DNA of 36,041 nucleotides from Methanobacteriota archaeon. Lineage in GTDB: Archaea; Thermoplasmatota; Poseidoniia; Poseidoniales; Poseidoniaceae. The stretch spans positions 1 through 36,041 of the forward strand of contig WTIT01000110.1 in NCBI GenBank assembly GCA_011526375.1, in the 5' to 3' direction. A program made the translations under genes and the position numbers. Numbering within the stretch: position 1 is the first letter of the stretch; each line of letters opens with the position of its first letter. The notes below the pieces were generated by a model. It had not been told where the DNA came from. It saw only the letters and a list, made by a program, of their open reading frames with translations, and did no database searches. Positions 19,355-27,308 of this stretch are shown in pieces.

Positions 19355-19920
19355 TCGACATAATTGACGAATTCATCAACAGGCTTTTTGTTGACTGTTC
19401 TGATTTTTTCAGGGTAACCTGCTTTGATGAATCCAATAATTTCCTCTTGCTTAGAATCTATAGAAAGTAGGTCGTATGTGTCGTTATCTCTGGTAATTGA
19501 GCCTGTAGACCATTGTGAGCCAATTCCATTGTCCCACAAAGATAGAACCAAGTTGTGTAATGCACAAACAGTTGCTGCATAGTCTTCTTTGGTGCGAAAG
19601 TCATCATTTGGAGTTATTTGAGAAGTAACAGCGATAAGTAATGGTGGGTCAGTAATTTTCCTTATCGCTCTTTGAGCATCTGCTTCAATATTTTTCGATT
19701 GCAATTTTTTAGATTTTATTTTCGAGAGTTTCGTAATGGTCGGAATTAATTTGCTTCTAATTTCTCGACCAAGGATGTAGAACCTCCATGGATGTGTATG
19801 CTTATGGCATGGAGCATTTGATGCAGCAATTAACGCTTGATTGAGTAGATCATCTCCGACGGTTTCTTCAGTAAACTTGTAGATGCTACGACGGCTGTTG
19901 ATTAACTCTTGACCATTCAT
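19351..19920 (-). CDS. Nitroreductase family protein
   Basis: SRRSIYKFTEETVGDDLLNQALIAASNAPCHKHTHPWRFYIL; NLVLSLWDNGIGSQWSTG; EEIIGFIKAGYPE. Confidence 0.9.
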   Translation of the reverse strand: MNGQELINSRRSIYKFTEETVGDDLLNQALIAASNAPCHKHTHPWRFYILGREIRSKLIPTITKLSKIKSKKLQSKNIEADAQRAIRKITDPPLLIAVTSQITPNDDFRTKEDYAATVCALHNLVLSLWDNGIGSQWSTGSITRDNDTYDLLSIDSKQEEIIGFIKAGYPEKIRTVNKKPVDEFVNYVD

Positions 19921-19931
19921 GCCAACACCGT

Positions 19932-20282
19932 TTAGATATTGTCGATTTTTGCAGCAAGTATGAAATCAGCTTCATTGAGGCCATCGATTTTATGAGTCCA
20001 AATCATAATTTTCACTCTGCCCCATCCTAACTCAAAGTCTGCATGGTGGTCTTCTTGTTCACATATTTCTCCTGCTTTATTGACAAATTCCAAAGCACTT
20101 TTGAAATCATTGAATGTAAAAATTCTTTCAATATGATGGTCAGCGATTAAATTCCAGTCATGGTGAATCTGCTTCATGTAAGGTTCAATTTCAACCATCG
20201 ATAAAGGTGGTACACCACCTTGGCAGGGAATACACTTTTTTTCATGCAAGTCCAAGTTCTCATCCCCAAAGGTGAGAATCAT
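19932..20282 (-). CDS. Pterin-4a-carbinolamine dehydratase
   Basis: CIPCQGGVPPLSMVEIEPYMKQIHHDWNLIADHHIERIFTFNDFKSALEFVNKAGEICEQEDHHADFELGWGRVKIMIWTHKIDGLNEADFILAAKID. ORF open to 20318. Confidence 0.93.
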   Translation of the reverse strand: MILTFGDENLDLHEKKCIPCQGGVPPLSMVEIEPYMKQIHHDWNLIADHHIERIFTFNDFKSALEFVNKAGEICEQEDHHADFELGWGRVKIMIWTHKIDGLNEADFILAAKIDNI

Positions 20283-20706
20283 CCTGTCGGCCTTTGACTT
20301 CTTTCTCGACTTTTTCATGGAGCGACGACCTACGTTTCATATCAGCTCTTTCGAAGGCTAAGAGTTCTTTATCGTCGATGTAAGCTGGGCGAGTATGAGC
20401 GATTAAGGTGATTTTCACAATAACGTCTCTAGCAACATATACAATTGTTCCCTCATCAGTTAATATTTCGATACTGGTTTTTCCGGAAGACAATAATCTT
20501 CCTTTGATAACAGTACTATCATTTTCTTTGAATGCTCTTGCATCAAGCAATATTTCAACGAGGTCGTCTTTTCGAAGACCGTGTCTCCTTTCCAATAAGT
20601 CACCATTATGGACACTCACGATTTCTGATAGACTGGGTGAGCCCATTTCTTCCCATATTGGTATTGCCCAATCTGGCAAACCGGAGTCGGTGTTTTTCTT
20701 CGCCAT
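20260..20706 (-). CDS. Hypothetical protein, possible Sm-like/beta-barrel core
   Basis: ORF of 148 aa directly upstream of and overlapping the PCD gene; VEILLDARAF...GRLLSSGKTSIEILTDEGTIVYVARDVIVKI. Confidence 0.65.
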   Translation of the reverse strand: MAKKNTDSGLPDWAIPIWEEMGSPSLSEIVSVHNGDLLERRHGLRKDDLVEILLDARAFKENDSTVIKGRLLSSGKTSIEILTDEGTIVYVARDVIVKITLIAHTRPAYIDDKELLAFERADMKRRSSLHEKVEKEVKGRQDDSHLWG

Positions 20707-20757
20707 GCTTTGACCTCGCGGCGAGCGTACTTTAACCTCGCTCTCAAAATCGTAATT

Positions 20758-21933
20758 ATGTCTAATATCGAGGGTATGGATTATTCAAGTATTGTTCACC
20801 AGCCATTAATTGGGGATATCGTGAAAGTGTCATGGCGTACCTTGCCAACCGTCCTAACCAAGGAGGAGTTGCTAGACAAAGCGTACGCAAGGGCGAGAAA
20901 GGCTGCAGACAGAGTAGACGATAGTGACCGTGTATTTAGAGTTAGAAAACAACTCAACAGAATGCTTCAAACAGCTTCTGATATTTTGAGCACATATCTT
21001 ATGGATACGGTAAATCAATGGCCGTCCTTAGATCAGTCTCCTCAATTTGATGTTTCCATGATAGATGCGTGCGTTGGTTGTGATGATTATCGCCATCACC
21101 TGTCTATGTTACAATGGGCATCAAATCAAATAACCAAAATAGCCTCACAAAATTCCAAGAAAATAATTCGTACCGCGCGTATCGAACTTATGCATGAGGC
21201 AAGAAGAGAAGCCTATGGTCGAATCTCATCATTGATTGGACGAATAGGTCCCTCACTTGAATGGCTTGGAGAGTCTAGAGAAATTCTTAAGCGGTTGCCT
21301 AGTATTGACCAATTGTCACCTTGTATCGTTGTCTGTGGGGCACCAAACGTAGGGAAATCAGCATTTATCTCAGCACTAAGTTCAGGCAATATGGAAGTGA
21401 ATCACTACCCATTTACCACGAAAAGAATACACCTCGGTCACTTTACTTTTCGGCGCCTGCAATACCAAATGGTAGATACTCCAGGTTTGCTTGACAGGCC
21501 AATGGAAAAGCGTAATGATATTGAAATGCAAGCGATATCAGCACTAGAAAATTTAGGCTCATTGGTCTTATTTCTAATCGATGAAAGCGAAAAGTGTGGC
21601 ACATCGATAGAAGAACAGCATAACCTATTAGAGGAGATTTTAGAGTTGTTGGCAGGTACCACAGTAATGATTATTTCAACCAAAGCAGACCTACATGAGG
21701 AGCGCCCGGAAAATTGGGATTTAGTGAAAAACTCTGAACAGGAATATCTTGAATCTGGTGAAGAACGTTACACAGAGTTGCCGCTTTTACTCGACAAAAA
21801 CGGTTACATTACCATATCAGCACTAGAAAACGTCGGTATGGAGGCGCTCAAGATGGAAATTACTAGAATAGTCAAGGATAATACTCCAGTTGACCCTATG
21901 ACACTTCCAGAGGGATGGCACAGGAACGATTGA
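20758..21933 (+). CDS. NOG1-like GTP-binding protein
   Basis: VVCGAPNVGKSAFISALSS (G1), VDTPGLLDRPMEKRNDIEMQAISAL (G3), STKADL (G4). ORF open from 20710. Confidence 0.93.
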   Translation: MSNIEGMDYSSIVHQPLIGDIVKVSWRTLPTVLTKEELLDKAYARARKAADRVDDSDRVFRVRKQLNRMLQTASDILSTYLMDTVNQWPSLDQSPQFDVSMIDACVGCDDYRHHLSMLQWASNQITKIASQNSKKIIRTARIELMHEARREAYGRISSLIGRIGPSLEWLGESREILKRLPSIDQLSPCIVVCGAPNVGKSAFISALSSGNMEVNHYPFTTKRIHLGHFTFRRLQYQMVDTPGLLDRPMEKRNDIEMQAISALENLGSLVLFLIDESEKCGTSIEEQHNLLEEILELLAGTTVMIISTKADLHEERPENWDLVKNSEQEYLESGEERYTELPLLLDKNGYITISALENVGMEALKMEITRIVKDNTPVDPMTLPEGWHRND

Positions 21934-23715
21934 TCACATCTTTTCCAACGGTTCAATACCTAGGCCAATCATTCCAGACCGGAGTAATTTCGAAGCAATT
22001 TCTGATACAGCAAGGTATGTTTGATTTACCTTGCCATCAGAAATAACCTTGCAATCTCGATAGAATCCATTGTAGTGATTAGCGAGAGCTAACAATTGAT
22101 TAGCAAACAAGTTTGGTCTATTTTGTTCGACGGCCTTCATCAATGCATCATTATGAGTGGCTATGACTCTAAGTAACTCGAACATGCTTTGCGGTATATC
22201 TGAAAAATCATAATTGATGTTTTCAATATTTGAATCGTCATAAGCGACTCCTAGAGCTAAACATTTACTGGCTATTGACCTGCTTCTTGTATGACTATAC
22301 ATGATGAAAGGCGCAGAATCAGAATCAAATGACAAAGCCTCTTCCCATCTGAAGGTAAATCCTTTGTCAGGACTCACTTTTATGATATTAAATCGGACTG
22401 CTGAGGTTCCGACCGCTTCGGCAATATGGGAAATTTGCTCGTCAGTGTAGTCGGTTCTGATCTCCTTCACCACTTCGGCGGCGTGTGCTTTGGCTTCCTC
22501 AAGTAAATCATCCATGAACACTACATTACCTCTTCTAGTTGACATTTTACCATCGGGTAGTTTGATGAATGAGTAAAACAGTACCTCTGGTGAATTATAT
22601 CCAAGTTCATTCAATGTCATTGAAACTTGCTTGGATTGTAATTTATGGTCTTCGCCAAGCACATTGATCAGTGTATCACATTGGCTATATTTCCAGATAT
22701 GGTAGGCAATATCCCTAGTAGCATACAATGAACTTCCATCACCTCGGCGATAGAAAAATTCAGTTTTCCCTTTGAGTCCTCTAGCGCCTAGGTCTAGGTA
22801 TTCCGCACCATTATCAGCAACACCATGTATTGCTAATGTGGATAGTTTTTGCATTATGTTACTGACATCACCGTTGGTTACAAACATTGATTCCTTGGTG
22901 AATTCATCGAAATTGATTCGCAATCGACTCAATGTTTCCAGCATCCCATCAAGGACAGGTTGGTAAGCATTTTCGAAGGCATCTAAGACTCCATGATCGC
23001 CATTTTCACTAGCGTGAACCATCTTACCAATCGCTTTCTCAATATCGTCTTTGACAGATTCATCATTGCGCAAAACCTGCGCGGCTTGATACCATCTGAC
23101 TCGCGCATGGTCAGGTTTGGTTTCCCAGATTTCATTGACTGGTTCTCTATCAGAAAGAATATTTTCAACCTCTTCAGCAGATAAATTTGCTAATGCCCAA
23201 GCAAGAACAGCAACTTGTTTACCCATGTCATCAACATAGTATTCTGATCTGACATTATTGCCATGTAATCGATTTAATCTGACAAGAGTATCTCCCAAAA
23301 TAGCATTCCTTGCTCTACCAACATGAAACGGCCCGTTGGGATTGGCTGAGGTATGCTCAATCAACACAGACTCGGCTTCATTGGCGGAGTTTAGTTCTGC
23401 ATTGCCGATTCTTACATTGCCACCGATAACATATTTTGCCAGCCATTTTCGTGATGATTTGAAGTTAAGGTATCCTGCAGTTGAATTGACTTCTTCAACA
23501 ATTTCATTGGTCGCTAATGCTTTTTTTAGGGATTCAGCAATTTCATTGGGAGCCATCGATAATTGCTTAGCAAAAGCGAAACATGGTAATGATAGGTCAC
23601 CCATTTGTTTTTCGCGTGATACTGAGATCATACCTTTCCAGTGGTCGTTTGTAATGCCTAGGTTCGCCAGCGCAGGAGATAACATTTCCTCGACATGCTG
23701 CCTTAGTATTTCCAT
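21934..23715 (-). CDS. argS: Arginyl-tRNA synthetase
   Basis: HTSANPNGPFHVGRARNAILGDTLVRL; GKMSTRRGNVVFMDDLL; C-terminal DALRG anticodon-binding region. Confidence 0.97.
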   Translation of the reverse strand: MEILRQHVEEMLSPALANLGITNDHWKGMISVSREKQMGDLSLPCFAFAKQLSMAPNEIAESLKKALATNEIVEEVNSTAGYLNFKSSRKWLAKYVIGGNVRIGNAELNSANEAESVLIEHTSANPNGPFHVGRARNAILGDTLVRLNRLHGNNVRSEYYVDDMGKQVAVLAWALANLSAEEVENILSDREPVNEIWETKPDHARVRWYQAAQVLRNDESVKDDIEKAIGKMVHASENGDHGVLDAFENAYQPVLDGMLETLSRLRINFDEFTKESMFVTNGDVSNIMQKLSTLAIHGVADNGAEYLDLGARGLKGKTEFFYRRGDGSSLYATRDIAYHIWKYSQCDTLINVLGEDHKLQSKQVSMTLNELGYNSPEVLFYSFIKLPDGKMSTRRGNVVFMDDLLEEAKAHAAEVVKEIRTDYTDEQISHIAEAVGTSAVRFNIIKVSPDKGFTFRWEEALSFDSDSAPFIMYSHTRSRSIASKCLALGVAYDDSNIENINYDFSDIPQSMFELLRVIATHNDALMKAVEQNRPNLFANQLLALANHYNGFYRDCKVISDGKVNQTYLAVSEIASKLLRSGMIGLGIEPLEKM

Positions 23716-23719
23716 TAAA

Positions 23720-24967
23720 TCACATCACAGGGTATCTGAGTATAGCAGCTAAGCCACCAAATCCTTGCATCAACTGCGAGCCTTCTTCAGTATCAGTTGA
23801 AATAAATGATAATCCTGAATTTCCTTTTCCTGCAAGGATGGTTAATTCATCGATCAAAGAAATACTATTCAACTCCTTCAGAGTATCGCCCTTTGCATCA
23901 CATTTTGGACAGTCAGGCAGTTCTTCTGTCCGAGTCAATGAGACGTTCCATTCGTGTCCACATGAATTACATGCCAAGTCAATCGAATTTTTCCTCATTC
24001 CTTCAGAAATCAATAATGTATCAACAGCCCCCATATCCAAGGCCTTTTTTATCATCATTTCACCATAGGTTGCTTTTGGATGAGTTTTAATTAACTCTTC
24101 AAGAAATCTATTCATTAGTTGTCTTTCCGCATCTAATTCAATTTCACCCATCAGGGTTCCAGCATTATCAACCAATTCTCTTACACCACTTTCATTTGAA
24201 TATCCAACATCAAATGTGGTTTTGGCAATTTTTTTAGCGATTTCATGATGGAAATATTCGTTTTTTACCACGAAATCTTTGGTTGCTCCAGGGCCTCCGA
24301 TAATTACTGCTTGAATATTCTCTAGATGCGGTAGCCAGTAACTGCAAGCGTGTTCTGTTGCACGTTTGAAGAAATTGTGAGCGGCTTCTTCAATAAGGCG
24401 CTCGAATCTTTGGGCAGATTGACCACCTTGCCTGTGTTTGCCCATGATGTTTGAAACAAGATGTTCTTGAACATGTATTCGCTTTCCAGAAGCGATGCCG
24501 TAGGCTGCTTCTGCACGGTCAATAACAAACAGTGCATACGATTTTTTGTCGACCAACATATCTTCTAGTTGAGTGAGTTCAAATGTTGAATCACATCGAT
24601 ATCGGAATGAAAGAAGTTGCTGTGGGGGGTCTTCAATTACTACATTGACCATTCTTGTTTTGTTATTGCCGATGATAATTGCGCCAACAAATACTGCGAT
24701 GCCATTTTCACCGGGTGTCTTGAAACGATTTAATGTCGAGATAGCGGATTCAATTGCACCTTGGACATTCTTTCTAGTGCCTTTTGATTTGATATTAGCA
24801 GCTTGGCCATGCTCGTTTTGGAGCATGGTTCGAGCATCTGAAATTTGACGGTCTGGAGGAATAATTATCGTAACCAATTCCGTTCCAAAACCTTTCATTT
24901 CGCGCAGTTCTTCCAACGCAATCTTCAGTCTCAGCCGTTTTGTTGCAATGTCTACTTCGCCGGACAT
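23720..24967 (-). CDS. prf1: Peptide chain release factor aRF1
   Basis: NIKSKGTRKNVQGAIESA; GKHRQGGQSAQRFERLIEEAAHNFFKR. SD GGAGG 7 nt before ATG 24967. Longer ORF to 25054 not needed. Confidence 0.97.
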   Translation of the reverse strand: MSGEVDIATKRLRLKIALEELREMKGFGTELVTIIIPPDRQISDARTMLQNEHGQAANIKSKGTRKNVQGAIESAISTLNRFKTPGENGIAVFVGAIIIGNNKTRMVNVVIEDPPQQLLSFRYRCDSTFELTQLEDMLVDKKSYALFVIDRAEAAYGIASGKRIHVQEHLVSNIMGKHRQGGQSAQRFERLIEEAAHNFFKRATEHACSYWLPHLENIQAVIIGGPGATKDFVVKNEYFHHEIAKKIAKTTFDVGYSNESGVRELVDNAGTLMGEIELDAERQLMNRFLEELIKTHPKATYGEMMIKKALDMGAVDTLLISEGMRKNSIDLACNSCGHEWNVSLTRTEELPDCPKCDAKGDTLKELNSISLIDELTILAGKGNSGLSFISTDTEEGSQLMQGFGGLAAILRYPVM

Positions 24968-25103
24968 GAAGACTCCTCCAACTAACCGGCGTTGGATGTA
25001 GCACTTGAAGCCTCCCTTTGCTAGCAATAGAAATAAGGAATAAAGAACACACAAGTGCTAATTTGATGGTATAGTCTAAGTGCTTAAACTCAAACGAGCA
25101 GCC

Positions 25104-25808
25104 ATGAGACTTCCTCAAGTCATAGCATTGGGCGGCAGCCTGCTAAGGCCAGAGGAATCAGAGAATCGCAAGATTTGGTTTGGTAAATTACGCCAACTAG
25201 CTGTTCACATAGAAGGTAATTCTCGTAAATTAGGTATTGTAGTCGGAGGAGGATTACCCGCTCGAGAAGGCATTGAGTTGGCCAAAAATCTAGTTTCAGA
25301 CCCAGACTGTCTGGATGAAATTGGGATTGCAGCAACCAGATTAAATGCAACGATAATCCAACAAATACTCCTTGAAATTGGCTGTAATGTTGCTCCAATG
25401 ATTCCTCATACAACTGAAGGTGCAGCAGAATATTTTACCGATTACAACATTGTGATAATGGGCGGTACCAAACCTGGCCATACAACAGATGCAGTGGCAG
25501 TTTCATTGGCAAGAGATTGCAGTGCTACTGACTGTATTATTGCAACTAATGTGAGTCATATATACGATACAGACCCGCGAACTAATGAAAATGCTAAACC
25601 ATTTTTTGAAATGACAATAGATCAGTTAGTGGAAATATGCGGCACAGAAAGATTAGCACCAGGTCAGTCTGCCGTAGTTGATCCGATAGCGGTTAGTATT
25701 GCTGCAAAAAACAACATTAATATCGCGGTTTTAGACGGTAGGGAAATCGATTTAATTGAACACGCCCTTGACGGAAAAGGCTTCGAAGGGACCTTAGTAA
25801 GGAGTTGA
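25104..25808 (+). CDS. pyrH: UMP kinase (archaeal type)
   Basis: VIALGGSLL...GIVVGGGLPAREGIELAKN...NIVIMGGTKPGHTTDAVAVSLA...TNVSHIYDTDPR. ORF open from 25080. Confidence 0.93.
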   Translation: MRLPQVIALGGSLLRPEESENRKIWFGKLRQLAVHIEGNSRKLGIVVGGGLPAREGIELAKNLVSDPDCLDEIGIAATRLNATIIQQILLEIGCNVAPMIPHTTEGAAEYFTDYNIVIMGGTKPGHTTDAVAVSLARDCSATDCIIATNVSHIYDTDPRTNENAKPFFEMTIDQLVEICGTERLAPGQSAVVDPIAVSIAAKNNINIAVLDGREIDLIEHALDGKGFEGTLVRS

Positions 25809-25812
25809 TTAC

Positions 25813-26079
25813 ATGGTTGATGTGAAAAAAATTAAAGAAAATGTTTCAAAGGTTACCAATAAAATTTCCAACAGCAAACTACCCTCCCACAAACACTGCA
25901 GGATTTGTGGCCTTTCTATCTCACCAAATGCTGATCCTAGAGTTTGTAAATCTCAAGAATGTTTGGACCAGCATGAAAAGAACACTCGAAATGAGAAACA
26001 AATGAGAATATGGATGTTTATCTTTTTCGGGATTTTTGCATTCATATTCTTAAGTTCAATACTTAGACAAATAGTTTGA
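25813..26079 (+). CDS. Small zinc-ribbon membrane protein (DUF2116-like)
   Basis: KHCRICGLSISPNADPRVCKSQECLDQHEK followed by a single TM. SD aaggagttgat before ATG. Confidence 0.78.
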   Translation: MVDVKKIKENVSKVTNKISNSKLPSHKHCRICGLSISPNADPRVCKSQECLDQHEKNTRNEKQMRIWMFIFFGIFAFIFLSSILRQIV

Positions 26080-26080
26080 A

Positions 26081-26587
26081 TCAGTCTTCCGTGGCATCTT
26101 CCAACATAGATTCAGCGCTAGCTTCATCCATACGTTCATCGCCAACGGACTTCAATCTATCTCCAAGTTTGAACAGTGCTTCTACGGCTTCATCGATGGA
26201 CTTATTCTGCTTTAGGAATCTAATGGTTGGCCAACCACAATCAATTATTTCAGGGTCAACAGTATTTTCTTCAATCCAAGCAGAGCAAGCAGTACCGTGA
26301 CAAAGTGCACTGAAATTATCCACATCAATCCAGAAAGTTCTCCTACCACAAACTGGGCAGTCTTTACACTCCATGCTAGACAGTACGGTCATAGCATCCT
26401 CGCCAACAATATCAACATCCCACACTACAACGCTGCAAGAATTTAGGAGCATCTGTTCACTTTTCTTAAGGAAAGCGCGTAGTACTTGCCAAGCGGTATC
26501 TTCTGAGCTAAAGCAACCTAGCCCGATTGTTCCGCCTTCTTCCTCAGTAACGGATGGGACAAATACCCTTTGTATTGACTCGCCCAT
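26081..26587 (-). CDS. Hypothetical acidic protein with Cys-rich zinc-binding-like region
   Basis: CKDCPVCGRRTFWIDVDNFSALCHGTACSAWIE. Confidence 0.65.
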   Translation of the reverse strand: MGESIQRVFVPSVTEEEGGTIGLGCFSSEDTAWQVLRAFLKKSEQMLLNSCSVVVWDVDIVGEDAMTVLSSMECKDCPVCGRRTFWIDVDNFSALCHGTACSAWIEENTVDPEIIDCGWPTIRFLKQNKSIDEAVEALFKLGDRLKSVGDERMDEASAESMLEDATED

Positions 26588-26621
26588 GGCAGTGTTAAAT
26601 CAATCAATTGTATCAATTCTC

Positions 26622-26978
26622 TCATTCAAATGGCCACTCTACCTCGACAATGGCCAGTCCACCATCATTGGGCAACTTTGCCTGTGGCTTTTCAATCCTG
26701 ATTGAAATTTTACTAACGAGCTTATTTTGTTTAATTTTATCTAGCATCATTGACATCATTGTTTCCATAAGCCTGATTGGTGTAGAGTTTACAACTACGT
26801 CATGGACTATGTTTTGTAAGTCTGCATAATTGATAGTTTTTGATAAATCATCATCAAACTGATTGTGATTTAACTCTACCCAGATACTTACAACGAACGG
26901 CTGCTCATATTCATGCTCAAAATCGTAAGCACCATGCTTTCCAAGCACAGAGTAATTTTCCAGTCCGACTTTGAACAT
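26622..26978 (-). CDS. folB: Dihydroneopterin aldolase, bacterial FolB type
   Basis: LENYSVLGKHGAYDFEHEYEQPFVVSIWVEL...DDLSKTINYADLQNIVHDVV...LMETMMSMMLDKI...KISIRIEKPQAKLP. Confidence 0.9.
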   Translation of the reverse strand: MFKVGLENYSVLGKHGAYDFEHEYEQPFVVSIWVELNHNQFDDDLSKTINYADLQNIVHDVVVNSTPIRLMETMMSMMLDKIKQNKLVSKISIRIEKPQAKLPNDGGLAIVEVEWPFE

Positions 26979-27269
26979 CTAACTCTCTTCCCTTTCATGG
27001 ACCCATATCAGATGATAACCAAATTGAGATTTAACTGGTTCAGAAGTTGTTGATAACGGTATGCTCCAAACGGCATCATCGAATTCTCTAACCATCATAC
27101 CTTTACGAAACCAACCAAGGTCTCCACCTTTTTGCGAAGAAGGGCAGGTGCTTTTTTTTCTTGCAAACTTTTGGAATTCTTTCAACTTCGAGATTTTTTG
27201 CCTTATCTGAATTGCCTCAGACTTTGAATCAACCAAAATGTGCGATGCCCAAGCACTAGGAGCCACCAT
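26979..27269 (-). CDS. Single-domain parvulin-type peptidyl-prolyl isomerase
   Basis: ASHILVDSKSEAIQIRQKI...FARKKSTCPSSQKGGDLGWFRKGMMVREFDDAVWSIP...SQFGYHLIWVHER. Confidence 0.93.
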   Translation of the reverse strand: MVAPSAWASHILVDSKSEAIQIRQKISKLKEFQKFARKKSTCPSSQKGGDLGWFRKGMMVREFDDAVWSIPLSTTSEPVKSQFGYHLIWVHEREES

Positions 27270-27308
27270 AGTAAACCCTACAACCGTCTGTTATTGAATT
27301 TCACTGAT

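Noticed and set aside
20715-20725. CTCGC-G-GCGAG palindrome between the 148-aa gene and NOG1
   Set aside because: Arms only 5 bp; kept only as a weak note.
25049-25087. Direct repeat AAGTGCT upstream of pyrH/aRF1
   Set aside because: Only 7 nt, two copies; insufficient to call an operator.
24795-25118. Minus-strand ORF overlapping the aRF1 N-terminus
   Set aside because: Out-of-frame shadow of aRF1 and its upstream region.
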